This document shows positions 38,210-47,359 of a DNA stretch of 64,000 nucleotides, piece by piece; the first letter of the stretch is position 1, and each line of letters starts with the position of its first letter. The stretch is from Planococcus maitriensis (GTDB lineage Bacteria; Bacillota; Bacilli; Bacillales_A; Planococcaceae). Under the pieces are notes generated by a model. That model was not told where the DNA came from, did not search any database, and saw only the letters and a list, made by a program, of their open reading frames with translations. Position numbers and translations under genes: made by a program. The stretch is from NCBI RefSeq assembly GCF_003289925.1, contig NZ_QLZQ01000006.1:62001-126000 (forward strand). Reading direction: 5' to 3'.

Positions 38210-41092
38210 TCACTTCGCTTTTCTTTTCTTCGCGCTTGCTTTCCCGACAAGCTCTTTCATGCGCGCACGGTCCCGTTCGAGGATCGGCTTCAAGTACCGT
38301 CCGGTATACGAGCCGCTGGTATTTGCGATATCTTCAGGCGTACCGGTCGCCACAATGGTCCCGCCTTTGTCTCCGCCTTCCGGCCCCAAATCAATGAGGT
38401 AATCAGCCGTCTTGATGACATCGAGATTGTGTTCGATCGTCAGGACGGTATCCCCATTTTCGACGAGCCGCTGCAGCACTTTCAACAAGCGTGAAATATC
38501 ATCGGCATGAAGGCCCGTCGTCGGCTCGTCCAATATATAGAACGATTTGCCGTTCGAGCGCTTGTGCAGTTCGGAAGCGAGTTTGACGCGTTGTGCTTCC
38601 CCTCCCGACAATGTCGTCGCCGGCTGGCCAAGCGTGACATAGCCCAGCCCGACATCGACGATTGTCTTCAGTTTCCGGTTGATTTTCGGGATATTCTCAA
38701 AGAATGAATACGCATCTTCCGCTGTCATTTCCAATACATCGGCGATGTTTTTGTCCTTGTATTTGACTTCCAAGGTTTCGCGGTTATAGCGTTTGCCGTG
38801 GCAGACTTCACAAGGCACATAGACATCCGGAAGGAAATGCATCTCGATTTTGATGATGCCGTCCCCGCGACATGCTTCGCAGCGGCCGCCTTTGACGTTG
38901 AAACTGAAACGGCCTTTTTTATAGCCGCGCACTTTCGCTTCATTGGTCGTGGCATAGACATCCCGGATATCATCGAACACGCCCGTATAGGTCGCCGGGT
39001 TGGATCGCGGCGTGCGCCCGATTGGCGATTGGTCGATGTCGATGACTTTTTCCAGTTCTTCGATGCCTTCTATGGATTTGTGGTGGCCTGGCTTGATCCG
39101 TGCGCGGTTAAGCTTCTGCGCCAATGATTTATAGAGGATCTCGTTGACCAAGGTACTTTTCCCGGATCCTGAAACGCCTGTCACCGCGGTGAACACGCCA
39201 ATCGGGATGTCGACGTCGACATTCTTCAGATTGTTTTCCGACGCTCCGCGGATGGAAATCTTCCGGCCGTCCGGTTTTCTGCGTTCGCCAGGGAGCGGAA
39301 TGAATTTTTTTCCGCTCAAATATTGTCCTGTCAACGATTTCCTGTTTTTCATCACTTTCTCCGGCGTTCCGGCAGCGATGATCTCCCCGCCGTGCACGCC
39401 GGCTCCAGGGCCGACATCGATCAGGTAATCCGCTGCCATCATCGTATCTTCGTCATGCTCGACGACGATGAGCGTATTGCCGATATCGCGCATATTTTTC
39501 AATGTGCTGATGAGGCGGTCATTGTCACGCTGGTGCAAACCGATCGACGGTTCATCGAGGATGTACAAGACTCCTGTCAGTCGCGAGCCGATTTGCGTCG
39601 CAAGCCGGATGCGCTGTGCTTCGCCGCCGGATAAGGTGCCCGATGCCCTGTTCAAGGTCAGGTAATCCAAGCCGACATTGATCAGGAAGCCGACCCGCTC
39701 CTGGATTTCACGCAGGATCATATGGGCAATCTGGCGGTCTTTCTCCGATAGCGTCAAGCTGTCGAAAAACTCTTGTGCCTCGGTAATCGAATACTCGACC
39801 ACTTCACCGATATGGAGATTATTAACCTTGACTGCCAATGACTCCGGCTTCAAGCGGTAGCCTGAACATGTGGGGCATGGCTGCTGGCCCATGAATTTCT
39901 CCATCATGTCACGAATATAATCGGAACTGGTTTCCCGGTAGCGCCGGTCGACATTTGCGAGCACCCCTTCGAAGAAAATATGGCTGTCGCGGATCTTTCC
40001 GTAATCATTTTCATAACGGAAACGGATTTTTTCGTTATCGGAACCGTGCAGGATGATGTTCACCTGGTCTTCAGGCAATTCTTTCATCGGCACGTCCATT
40101 TCAATTCCGAAATGGTTGCATACTGCCTGTAGCAATTGCGGGTAGTATTGGGAACTGGTTGGGCGCCACGGGGCTATGGCATGATCCGCGAGGCTGACAT
40201 CCCAGTCCGGAATGACCAGTTCAGGGTCGACTTCCAGCTTCATTCCAAGTCCGTCGCATTCAGGGCATGCCCCGAATGGCGAGTTGAATGAAAACATGCG
40301 CGGCTCCAATTCACCGATGGAAAATCCGCAGATCGGGCAGGCATGATGTTCGCTGAACAGTAATTCCTCTTCGTCCATGACGTCCACCAGCACACGGCCT
40401 TCCCCAAGGCGCAAGGCCGACTCCAGTGAGTCGCTCAAGCGCGGGGCGATTCCGTCTTTCATGATGACGCGGTCAATAACCACTTCAATGGAATGTTTTT
40501 TGTTTTTATCGAGCGAAATATCGTCATCCAAATCGATGAGTTCGCCGTTGACGCGGACACGGACATATCCCTGCTTTTTAATGTCCTCCAGCAGTTTCAC
40601 GTGCGTGCCTTTACGCCCGGATACAAGCGGCGCCAATACTTGCATGCGCGTCCGCTCCGGATATTCAACTAGGCGGTCGACCATCTGTTCCACCGTCTGC
40701 GATGAAATCTCGATGCCATGGTTCGGGCAGATCGGCTTGCCGATCCGCGCATACATGAGCCGGATATAATCGTAGATTTCCGTCACGGTCGCTACGGTCG
40801 ATCTCGGGTTTTTGCTTGTCGTCTTCTGGTCGATTGAAATCGCCGGGGACAAACCTTCGATCAAATCGACGTCGGGTTTGTCCATCTGGCCGAGAAATTG
40901 CCGGGCATAAGATGACAAGGACTCAACGTAGCGGCGCTGGCCTTCCGCATAGATCGTATCGAACGCCAGGGACGATTTCCCCGATCCCGATAAACCGGTC
41001 ATGACGACCAGCTTATCGCGCGGTATTTTAACGTCGATGTTTTTTAAATTATGGGCACGTGCGCCTTGTATGCGTATCTCTTGGTTTTTCAA
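38210..41092 (-). CDS. uvrA: excinuclease ABC subunit A
   Basis: UvrA recognises bulky DNA lesions and loads UvrB. The 960-residue protein has two ABC ATPase halves: Walker [10 protein letters not shown] near residue 33 and GVSGSGKST in the second half, with the signature segments TLSGGEAQR in both. Zinc modules are visible (CPICGFS... [20 protein letters not shown] and CEVCHGKR). The start is TTG at 41092 with GGAAGGAT about nine bases ahead; the uvrB stop codon lies six bases upstream of it, so the two are coupled. The C-terminal lysine-rich tail is normal. Confidence 0.97.
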   Translation of the reverse strand: MKNQEIRIQGARAHNLKNIDVKIPRDKLVVMTGLSGSGKSSLAFDTIYAEGQRRYVESLSSYARQFLGQMDKPDVDLIEGLSPAISIDQKTTSKNPRSTVATVTEIYDYIRLMYARIGKPICPNHGIEISSQTVEQMVDRLVEYPERTRMQVLAPLVSGRKGTHVKLLEDIKKQGYVRVRVNGELIDLDDDISLDKNKKHSIEVVIDRVIMKDGIAPRLSDSLESALRLGEGRVLVDVMDEEELLFSEHHACPICGFSIGELEPRMFSFNSPFGACPECDGLGMKLEVDPELVIPDWDVSLADHAIAPWRPTSSQYYPQLLQAVCNHFGIEMDVPMKELPEDQVNIILHGSDNEKIRFRYENDYGKIRDSHIFFEGVLANVDRRYRETSSDYIRDMMEKFMGQQPCPTCSGYRLKPESLAVKVNNLHIGEVVEYSITEAQEFFDSLTLSEKDRQIAHMILREIQERVGFLINVGLDYLTLNRASGTLSGGEAQRIRLATQIGSRLTGVLYILDEPSIGLHQRDNDRLISTLKNMRDIGNTLIVVEHDEDTMMAADYLIDVGPGAGVHGGEIIAAGTPEKVMKNRKSLTGQYLSGKKFIPLPGERRKPDGRKISIRGASENNLKNVDVDIPIGVFTAVTGVSGSGKSTLVNEILYKSLAQKLNRARIKPGHHKSIEGIEELEKVIDIDQSPIGRTPRSNPATYTGVFDDIRDVYATTNEAKVRGYKKGRFSFNVKGGRCEACRGDGIIKIEMHFLPDVYVPCEVCHGKRYNRETLEVKYKDKNIADVLEMTAEDAYSFFENIPKINRKLKTIVDVGLGYVTLGQPATTLSGGEAQRVKLASELHKRSNGKSFYILDEPTTGLHADDISRLLKVLQRLVENGDTVLTIEHNLDVIKTADYLIDLGPEGGDKGGTIVATGTPEDIANTSGSYTGRYLKPILERDRARMKELVGKASAKKRKAK

Positions 41093-41098
41093 GTGCTA

Positions 41099-43081
41099 TC
41101 ATCCTTCCGCTTTCAATTCCAATACCGTATCACGCAGCTCTGCGGCACGTTCGAAATCGAGCGCTTTCGCCGCTTCTTTCATTTCCTTCTCGAGCAAAGT
41201 AATGAGTTTCATGCGGTCCTCTTTTTTGAGTTTCTTGCCTTCGACCGCTTTGCTGACGTACTCTTCCGCTTCTTCCGCTGCTTCTGTTGCGCGGATGACG
41301 TCGCGGATTTGTTTCTTTATAGTGACCGGCGTGATGCCGTGTTCTTCATTATAAGCCGCCTGGATGGTGCGGCGGCGGGTCGTTTCGTCGATCGCTTTTT
41401 GCATTGAATCCGTGATCCGGTCGGCATACATGATGACCTGGCCGTTTTCATTCCGGGCGGCACGCCCCATCGTCTGGATCAGGGAACGTTCAGAACGGAG
41501 GAAACCTTCCTTATCGGCATCAAGGATCGTCACTAATGACACTTCTGGGATATCGAGCCCTTCACGCAGCAAGTTGATGCCGACCAGCACATCATACACG
41601 CCCATCCGCAATTCGCGAATGATCTCGATGCGCTCGAGCGTCTTGATCTCGGAATGCAGGTAATTGACTTTGACGCCCGCTTCTTTCAGGTAATTCGTCA
41701 AGTCCTCTGACATTTTCTTCGTCAGGGTCGTGACCAATACCCGCTCCCCGCGCTCTTTACGCTGTTGGATTTCGTCCATGAGATCATCGATTTGCCCTTC
41801 GATCGGCCGCACTTCGATCTCGGGATCGAGCAACCCTGTAGGACGGATGATCTGCTCGACCATTTCCGGTGTATGTTCGAGTTCATAAGGGCCGGGCGTC
41901 GCTGAGACGAACACCGCCTGGTGGATATGCTCCTCGAACTCATCGAATGTCAGCGGGCGGTTATCCATGGCAGACGGCAAACGGAAGCCATGGTCGACGA
42001 GCACTTTTTTGCGCGCCTGGTCACCGTTGAACATGCCGCGGACTTGCGGCAAGGTGACGTGGCTTTCGTCGACGACCAGCAGGAAATCATCCGGGAAGTA
42101 ATCGATCAATGTATAAGGCTGTGCGCCTGCCGGACGCAGCGTCAGGTGGCGGGAATAATTTTCGATGCCCGAGCAGAAGCCCATTTCGCGCATCATTTCC
42201 AGGTCATAGCGGGTGCGCTGTTCAAGGCGCTGCGCTTCAAGCAATTTATCTTCCGCGCGCATTTCCTTCAGTCGTTCTTCCAGTTCCGCTTCGATATTTT
42301 CGATGGCTCTGACCATCTTGTCTTCCCGCGTAACAAAGTGGGACGCCGGGAAAATGGCGACGTGTTCGCGGTCGCCGATGATTTCCCCTGTCAAGGCGTC
42401 GACTTCCCGGATGCGGTCGATTTCATCGCCGAAAAATTCCACACGCAAACAGCGCTCATCGCGCGATGCCGGGAAGATTTCGACCACATCTCCGCGGACG
42501 CGGAACGTCCCGCGGATGAAATTGATGTCGTTTCGTTCATATTGCACATCGACCAATTTGCGGAGCAGCTGGTTGCGCTCAATTTCCATTCCTTTGCGCA
42601 ACGAGACCACGAGTTCCCGATACTCTTTCGGGGAACCGAGGCCGTAGATGCAGGAAACGGAAGCGATGACGATGACATCATCGCGCTCGAATAAGGAACT
42701 GGTCGCTGAGTGGCGCAGTTTATCGATTTCATCATTGATACTCGCATCTTTTTCGATGAATGTATCTGATTGCGGCACATAGGCCTCCGGCTGATAATAA
42801 TCGTAATAGCTGACGAAATATTCTACGGCATTGTCAGGGAAAAATTCCTTGAACTCGCTATAGAGCTGGCCAGCCAATGTCTTGTTATGGGCCATGACCA
42901 ATGTCGGTTTCTTCACTTGCTGGATGACATTTGACATCGTATATGTTTTCCCTGTACCGGTCGCACCGAGCAAGGTCTGGAACCGCTTGCCGTCGATGAT
43001 GCCTTGGGTTAATTGGGCAATGGCTTCCGGTTGGTCGCCCGCCGGTTCATAAGGAGCTTGCAAATTGAATTCATTTTTCAT
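41099..43081 (-). CDS. uvrB: excinuclease ABC subunit B
   Basis: UvrB is the helicase-like damage-verification subunit of nucleotide excision repair. The 660-residue protein has Walker [11 protein letters not shown], the beta-hairpin [12 protein letters not shown] that inserts at the lesion, the helicase motifs VVDESH, SATPG and the last motif GRAARN, and the C-terminal UVR helix-hairpin ([20 protein letters not shown]). GGGAGG precedes the ATG at 43081; an in-frame ATG at 43105 is upstream of the site and is rejected. A LexA box lies about 70 bases upstream, so uvrBA should be SOS-induced. Confidence 0.97.
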   Translation of the reverse strand: MKNEFNLQAPYEPAGDQPEAIAQLTQGIIDGKRFQTLLGATGTGKTYTMSNVIQQVKKPTLVMAHNKTLAGQLYSEFKEFFPDNAVEYFVSYYDYYQPEAYVPQSDTFIEKDASINDEIDKLRHSATSSLFERDDVIVIASVSCIYGLGSPKEYRELVVSLRKGMEIERNQLLRKLVDVQYERNDINFIRGTFRVRGDVVEIFPASRDERCLRVEFFGDEIDRIREVDALTGEIIGDREHVAIFPASHFVTREDKMVRAIENIEAELEERLKEMRAEDKLLEAQRLEQRTRYDLEMMREMGFCSGIENYSRHLTLRPAGAQPYTLIDYFPDDFLLVVDESHVTLPQVRGMFNGDQARKKVLVDHGFRLPSAMDNRPLTFDEFEEHIHQAVFVSATPGPYELEHTPEMVEQIIRPTGLLDPEIEVRPIEGQIDDLMDEIQQRKERGERVLVTTLTKKMSEDLTNYLKEAGVKVNYLHSEIKTLERIEIIRELRMGVYDVLVGINLLREGLDIPEVSLVTILDADKEGFLRSERSLIQTMGRAARNENGQVIMYADRITDSMQKAIDETTRRRTIQAAYNEEHGITPVTIKKQIRDVIRATEAAEEAEEYVSKAVEGKKLKKEDRMKLITLLEKEMKEAAKALDFERAAELRDTVLELKAEG

Positions 43082-43149
43082 GGATATGTCCTCCCGTGTT
43101 TTCACTACTTCTACTTTAACATATGCCCTAAAATTCCCCTAACAAAAAG

Positions 43150-43163
43150 CGAACGTATGTTTT
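43150..43163 (-). promoter_or_regulatory. LexA (DinR) box ahead of uvrB
   Basis: CGAACGTATGTTTT matches the Bacillus LexA consensus CGAACRNRYGTTYC at 13 of 14 positions. A TTGTTA/TATGTT promoter pair with 16 bases between them lies just downstream toward uvrB. It supports SOS control of uvrB and uvrA. Confidence 0.75.
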
Positions 43164-43244
43164 TTTATAGGAATCATCAATTGTTCGCCTCTTTGCATGA
43201 CAGGTTTTCCCCTCTACCGAAGCACGACTGCCTCGATCAAGGCA

Positions 43245-43277
43245 CAAAAAAACCGCCCGGATTTTCTCCGGGCGGTC
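43245..43277 (-). terminator. terminator of the IDEAL-domain gene
   Basis: ACCGCCCGGA (43252-43261) pairs with TCCGGGCGGT (43267-43276), followed leftward by a T run. It sits immediately after the stop codon at 43281. Confidence 0.9.
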
Positions 43278-43280
43278 CTT

Positions 43281-43520
43281 TTATTCTTCTTCCCGCTTCA
43301 GCTCTTGCAGCTGTGCAGTATATGTGTCGAAAGATTTGCGGTCGTTATGATCCAGGGCTTCGTCGATAAGTGCCAGCAATTGCGCTTCCTGCTGTTCGCG
43401 GTGAACATGCTTCAAGAACAGATCCAGGTAGATCTCATTCAGCAGCTTTTCCGCTTCCGTGATCTTTTTCGTTTGAGCCATCGCTTTCATGAAGTCAGCA
43501 TAAGAATAATAGTTTTCCAT
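43281..43520 (-). CDS. IDEAL-domain protein
   Basis: A 79-residue protein whose C-terminal half holds the IDEAL motif LIDEALDHNDRKSFDTYTAQL, cited here as LALIDEALDHNDRKSF. The domain is found in Firmicutes in small proteins of unknown role, including fused to competence or ClpC-related regulators. The N-terminal half is helical and charged. It is a single-gene unit with a GGGGTGAAGAAG site before the ATG and a strong terminator. The next gene, 176 bases away and divergent, is comK; whether this protein affects ComK stability or activity is an open question, not shown by the sequence. Confidence 0.75.
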   Translation of the reverse strand: MENYYSYADFMKAMAQTKKITEAEKLLNEIYLDLFLKHVHREQQEAQLLALIDEALDHNDRKSFDTYTAQLQELKREEE

Positions 43521-43605
43521 TCTTCTTCACCCCGAATGCTTTTCATTAGTATACACGAAAGCGCAAGAAAGAAGCAAGAGTTTTTTGAAAATTACAACGA
43601 GATTG

Positions 43606-43635
43606 AAAAAATAATTTTTTCGAAAAATAATTATT
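43606..43635 (+). promoter_or_regulatory. K-box-like ComK binding sites upstream of comK
   Basis: AAAAAATAATTTT at 43606-43618 fits the ComK AT-box AAAA-N5-TTTT. A second, weaker box AAAAATAATTATT lies at 43623-43635. A promoter-like pair, TTGTGT (43634-43639) and TATAAT (43656-43661) with 16 bases between, follows. This would allow ComK autoactivation as in Bacillus. The region is very AT-rich, so some matches are expected by chance. Confidence 0.45.
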
Positions 43636-43696
43636 GTGTATTTTCCATTTTTTATTATAATAATGTATGTAAAGTAAATTTAGGGGGTAAATATTC

Positions 43697-44251
43697 ATGG
43701 GTAAGAAGAATCAATATCCCGTCTCTTATACGATTTGCAGCAATACATACGCATTGCTCCCGTATGTGGACGGCCACCGGCTCTTGACAAGAGTCATCGA
43801 AGACCGCAGCGAATTCCTGGTGGAGGAGTCAGTCTATAAAATCGTGGCGAAATCCTGCTCTTTCTATCGCGGCTCCCTCGCCAGCGCAACACTCTACGCT
43901 CAAAAAGCGATTGGCGTAAAGCATAAACCGCCGATCATCGTCGGCGAGTATTACGGCAACCCATTGATTTTCTTTCCTACCCACTCTCCGAAAAACAAGG
44001 ATTCCATCTGGTTCAATTTCGATGCCATCGACTTGATTGCTGCGGATGACAGCGGGCGGGGCAGTTTAGTATCGCTCAGCAACGGCGTCGCCGTCCCTGC
44101 AGACATCTCTCCCATTGCGCTCCGGAACCAGCATTCCTTCACCGGGTCTTTGCGCCGCTACTTCAAGAAGGCACAGCGCGTCCACAACCATCGCATGAAT
44201 TATGTGACGAAACGGGCGTTCCCGCCGCGCAGCCAGCAGCCGCTGGATTAA
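43697..44251 (+). CDS. comK: competence transcription factor ComK
   Basis: The 184-residue protein resembles Bacillus ComK over most of its length. Matching blocks are the KPPIIV motif (HKPPI), FFPTHSP against FLFPTLS, the W and IDLIAADDS region, LSNGVAVPADIS against the FSNG block, and Q-HSFTGSLRRYF against TAWLRTKF. ComK is the master activator of DNA uptake. The start ATG follows AGGGGG. The C-terminal ends a few residues earlier than in Bacillus. It is a single gene with AT-box-like sites ahead; the anti-adaptor genes mecA and comS are not in the window. Naming is from motif comparison by eye. Confidence 0.8.
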   Translation: MGKKNQYPVSYTICSNTYALLPYVDGHRLLTRVIEDRSEFLVEESVYKIVAKSCSFYRGSLASATLYAQKAIGVKHKPPIIVGEYYGNPLIFFPTHSPKNKDSIWFNFDAIDLIAADDSGRGSLVSLSNGVAVPADISPIALRNQHSFTGSLRRYFKKAQRVHNHRMNYVTKRAFPPRSQQPLD

Positions 44252-44613
44252 AGTGTTTTAGCGGCCGCGGACAGGTAAAGCCTCAATAATTCTTCAACGG
44301 CATTTTTCAGACGGATATTCAAATAGCGGCGATGGTCTTCATAGCCGCCATGGCAGAATACATATTCCGAGAAATTGTCGTCTTTACTTCCCCGCCTCAC
44401 CTTCATGCCATTGGCCCTCATCAATTCAGTTGTTTCGGCCAGGTCGCCCCTCGCCCTCTCTATCGCCCGGTCCAGCAGTTCCACATAAGGGGCTTTCAGT
44501 TTGAAAGGGCTTTTCCTGATCCACTCGCGATCCCGTTCCAAAATGAGGAGCACCATCGGCAATTGCACCCGCTTCTCAAACACGGCTATTTCCGCCCTTG
44601 AAATCAGGGGCAT
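44248..44613 (-). CDS. small helical protein (YhjD-like), unknown function
   Basis: A 121-residue soluble, helix-rich protein converging on comK with a four-base overlap of the two stop regions. It carries LPMVLLILERDREWIRKSPFKLKAPYVELLD, summarised as LPMVLLILERDR and FKLKAPY, then LMRANGMKVRRGSKDDNFSEYVF and GGYEDHRRYLNIRLKN. The pattern recalls Bacillus YhjD, a small protein of unknown role; that naming is from memory and moderate. A GTGAGGAAA site precedes the ATG. No catalytic motif is visible. It may be ended by shared sequence in comK. Confidence 0.65.
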   Translation of the reverse strand: MPLISRAEIAVFEKRVQLPMVLLILERDREWIRKSPFKLKAPYVELLDRAIERARGDLAETTELMRANGMKVRRGSKDDNFSEYVFCHGGYEDHRRYLNIRLKNAVEELLRLYLSAAAKTL

Positions 44614-44758
44614 TTCCTCACCCCCTAGTTAATAGGAACAAGTGTTCTTGTTTTCATTTTAACCGGGAATCCGGAAATTGCAAGAGCCGCCAGCTAAAAA
44701 AGGCGGTTTTCGCAGGTTCATTGTCACTGCCGGTCCAGGCGAGATTTACCGGCCAATT

Positions 44759-44815
44759 AAAAAACCGCCTCTCGGGATGCATGTCCAAACATGCACTCCG
44801 GTAAGGCGGTTTTTT
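44759..44815 (-). terminator. terminator of the UbiB-like gene, with competing downstream arms
   Basis: AAAAAACCGCCT (44759-44770) pairs with AGGCGGTTTTTT (44804-44815), with an inner GCATGT/ACATGC stem. A further arm AGGCGGTTTT at 44701-44710 and a GCCGGT/ACCGGC hairpin lie downstream and could pair in other ways. Confidence 0.8.
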
Positions 44816-44817
44816 GT

Positions 44818-46434
44818 CTACCTGATGGCACGGAACGCCCACAGGGAGCCGACGAAAAACACCGACGAAACCCAAAGGAACGGTTCATGCCAGAACCAGA
44901 CGGATAATGAAATTCCCGAGAACGACAATAGCGAGAAGATGCCGGCAAACATCCGGCTCTGCAGATTGCGCTGATGCTCGCGCTCCCGGCCTTCCCTGTT
45001 CTCCAAGTAATGGCGTATGCGTTCGGGTTCATCCAGGAAGTTGATGAGTTTTTTCGGAAATGCCCGCGCCGGCCCTGTGGAATTAAGGATCCAGCGGAAG
45101 ACGTCTTCTTTCCCGAAGATCCCTTTCCCTTCCCGCTTGGTCGAAGCCCATTCCAGGACGCGCGGCCGTGCCAGCGCGAAGAGATCGACATTCGGGTCCA
45201 ATACATGCAAGACACCGACGAAAATCGAGGTTGCCCGCCCGAAAAAGGCGAATTCGGCTGGCAGCTGCACCGGCTGTGTGCGGACAATGTCCTGCATGTC
45301 TTTCAATAACCGTTCGACGACAAAACTGTCCATCTGCATCAACTCATTCGATTCGTAAGCCGCGACCAGCCGCTCAACCGCATCCGCCAATAAGTCGCGG
45401 TCGGCATTCGGCAGCAGGAAACGCAGATCCTCCAAGCCATCGAGCACTTGTTCATAATTCTTGAACAGGATGCCTTCTGCAATCAACAGAATCGCTTGCG
45501 AATCACGCTCCGAGATCGTGCCGATCATGCCGAAATCAATCAGCACGATGGTGCCGTCCGGTTTCAACAGGATATTGCCGCCATGCGGGTCGGCATGGAA
45601 CTGGCCGCCGTAGAGCACTTGCTCCAAGAACAGGATGAACAACCGCTCGGAAATTTCGTGGCGATTGAGGCCATGCTCTTCGATAAAGCTGATGTCGGTG
45701 ATTCTCGCGCCCTCGATCCATTCCATCACCAATACGCGGCGCGTGGTGTATTCATCGTAATAGACCGGGATGTGGACGCCGTTCATTTCCGCGAAGCGGT
45801 CCGCAAAAGCGCGCCCGTTCTGAAGTTCCCTGACGAAGTTCAGTTCAGCACCGATCGTCTCGGTCATCTCGACATATAATTGGTCAAAATCGACTTGCTT
45901 CGTGAACGGAGTGAATTTCTTCGCGAGCCAGATGACGATGCGCATCGCCTGGAAATCAGCGCGGATGATCCGGTCGGTTCCCGGGCGCTGGACTTTGACA
46001 GCGACTTCGGTGCCGTTTTTCAAGCGGCCCTTGAACACTTCGCCGATGGACGCGGAAGCGATGGCCTGATCCGATAATTCATCCAGATAATTTCCATGCT
46101 CGACATTCCATTCCTGTTCGAGCACTTCGATGATGTCTTTTCGCGGCACGGATGGCACGCGGTCCGTCAAACCCTCGAGCTCCGCCAAGAAGCTCGGCGG
46201 CATGATATCCGCGCGGGTCGACAGGAATTGGCCCAATTTGATCATCAAGCCGCCCAGTTTGAGCGCCAGTTCCTTGTATTCTTTTGCCTGCCGGGTGACG
46301 AGCTCATTCCAGCGCTGTTCGACCACTGGAGTCCACTTGCCCCGATTGCGCCTTTGGAAAAGTGCCACTTGGAAATAAAATCGGATCGCCATGGAAACGA
46401 TGCGGTAAATACGGAGATATGTAACCTGGTTCAT
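44818..46434 (-). CDS. ABC1/UbiB-family atypical kinase
   Basis: A 538-residue member of the UbiB/ABC1/ADCK group. The N-terminal ALKLGGLMIKLGQFLSTRADIMP carries the KxGQ signature (KLGQ), and the kinase-like core follows: SIGEVFKGRLKNGTEVAVKVQRPG, the catalytic-like FHADPHGGNILL and VLIDFGMIGTI (DFG). Two hydrophobic segments lie at the C-terminus (about 490-535), so it is membrane-bound. Family members support quinone synthesis or lipid handling; here, with menaquinone organisms, the target is unknown. GGGGGGAG precedes the ATG at 46434; the ATG at 46461 is rejected. It diverges from the enoyl-CoA hydratase gene. Confidence 0.9.
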   Translation of the reverse strand: MNQVTYLRIYRIVSMAIRFYFQVALFQRRNRGKWTPVVEQRWNELVTRQAKEYKELALKLGGLMIKLGQFLSTRADIMPPSFLAELEGLTDRVPSVPRKDIIEVLEQEWNVEHGNYLDELSDQAIASASIGEVFKGRLKNGTEVAVKVQRPGTDRIIRADFQAMRIVIWLAKKFTPFTKQVDFDQLYVEMTETIGAELNFVRELQNGRAFADRFAEMNGVHIPVYYDEYTTRRVLVMEWIEGARITDISFIEEHGLNRHEISERLFILFLEQVLYGGQFHADPHGGNILLKPDGTIVLIDFGMIGTISERDSQAILLIAEGILFKNYEQVLDGLEDLRFLLPNADRDLLADAVERLVAAYESNELMQMDSFVVERLLKDMQDIVRTQPVQLPAEFAFFGRATSIFVGVLHVLDPNVDLFALARPRVLEWASTKREGKGIFGKEDVFRWILNSTGPARAFPKKLINFLDEPERIRHYLENREGREREHQRNLQSRMFAGIFSLLSFSGISLSVWFWHEPFLWVSSVFFVGSLWAFRAIR

Positions 46435-46534
46435 GAATGAGCTCCCCCCTGTTGTTCCCATTATAGAGTTTGGTGACAGATTAGTCCAAAAAGTGGTATG
46501 TTTTTAATGGATGGATTATCAAAGGGGGATGGAT

Positions 46535-47311
46535 ATGGAAACGATTCATTATGAACAAAAAGGACATTTGGCATTTATCACATTGAACCGGCCGGATGCG
46601 ATGAATGCATTCAATTACGATATGCTCGCAGAACTCGGCCAAGTCGCTGAAGCGATCCGCATCAATCCGGATATCCGGGTCGTCGTCTTCACCGGTGCCG
46701 GCGACAAGGCTTTCAGTGTAGGGGCCGATTTGAAGGAACGGAAAACCTTGACGCAGGACCAGGTCAAGCGCAATATCTATAAAATCGGCGAAGTGTTCAC
46801 GACCATCGAAAACTTGCCGCAACCGACAATCGCCATGATCAACGGCTATGCGTTCGGCGGCGGCATGGAGCTCGCCTTGGCATGTGATTTCCGCATCGCG
46901 GCGGACGATACATTGCTCGGGTTGACTGAAACGAGCCTTGCGATCATCCCGGGCGCCGGCGGCACGCAGCGCCTCCCGAGATTGATCGGCGAAGCGAAAG
47001 CGATGGAACTGATCCTGACGGCGCGCCGCTTGAAATCTTCGGAGGCACTTGATTACGGGCTTGTCACCCGCATTGCCGGAAGCAGTGATTTGGCGCAAGT
47101 GACGGGCGAATTTGCGGATTCGATCCTGGCCAACGGGCCGATCGCACTGCAACAGGCCAAATTCGCCATCAAAAACGGCATGAACGCCGATATGCAGACA
47201 GGGCTTCAAATCGAACGTAAAGCATACGAAATCACCATCCCGACAGAAGACCGAGTGGAGGCGCTACTCGCGTTCGGCGAGAAACGCAAACCGGAATTCA
47301 AGGGACGCTAA
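46535..47311 (+). CDS. enoyl-CoA hydratase/isomerase family protein
   Basis: A 258-residue crotonase-fold enzyme acting on acyl-CoA. TLNRPDAMNAFN, the oxyanion segment VGADLKERK, GYAFGGGMELALACDFRIA, and ETSLAIIPGAGGTQRLPRLIG with the catalytic Glu pair are typical of enoyl-CoA or methylglutaconyl-CoA hydratases (Bacillus YngF-like). I chose the ATG at 46535 because GGGGG lies six bases before it; in-frame ATGs at 46511 and 46529 are upstream of or against that site. It is a single gene with its own terminator. No FadR box was found near it, unlike the acyl-CoA ligase gene. Confidence 0.9.
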   Translation: METIHYEQKGHLAFITLNRPDAMNAFNYDMLAELGQVAEAIRINPDIRVVVFTGAGDKAFSVGADLKERKTLTQDQVKRNIYKIGEVFTTIENLPQPTIAMINGYAFGGGMELALACDFRIAADDTLLGLTETSLAIIPGAGGTQRLPRLIGEAKAMELILTARRLKSSEALDYGLVTRIAGSSDLAQVTGEFADSILANGPIALQQAKFAIKNGMNADMQTGLQIERKAYEITIPTEDRVEALLAFGEKRKPEFKGR

Positions 47312-47314
47312 CCC

Positions 47315-47353
47315 AAAAAGCCAGGCGGAGCAATTGCTCCGCCTGGCTTTTTT
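47315..47353. terminator. bidirectional terminator after the enoyl-CoA hydratase gene
   Basis: AAAAAGCCAGGCGGAGCAAT and its mirror ending GGCTTTTTT form a long near-perfect hairpin. It also serves the leftward peptidase gene that ends at 47360. Confidence 0.92.
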
Positions 47354-47359
47354 ACATAA

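Noticed and set aside
41921-42694. 257-codon rightward frame opposite uvrB
   Set aside because: Antisense to UvrB motifs that are clearly read on the other strand; no ribosome binding site or family pattern.
43183-43200. Second LexA box near 43185
   Set aside because: Only one CGAAC half is present; the second half does not fit the consensus.
46481-47209. 242-codon leftward frame opposite the enoyl-CoA hydratase gene
   Set aside because: It is the complement of a canonical crotonase sequence and has no independent signals.
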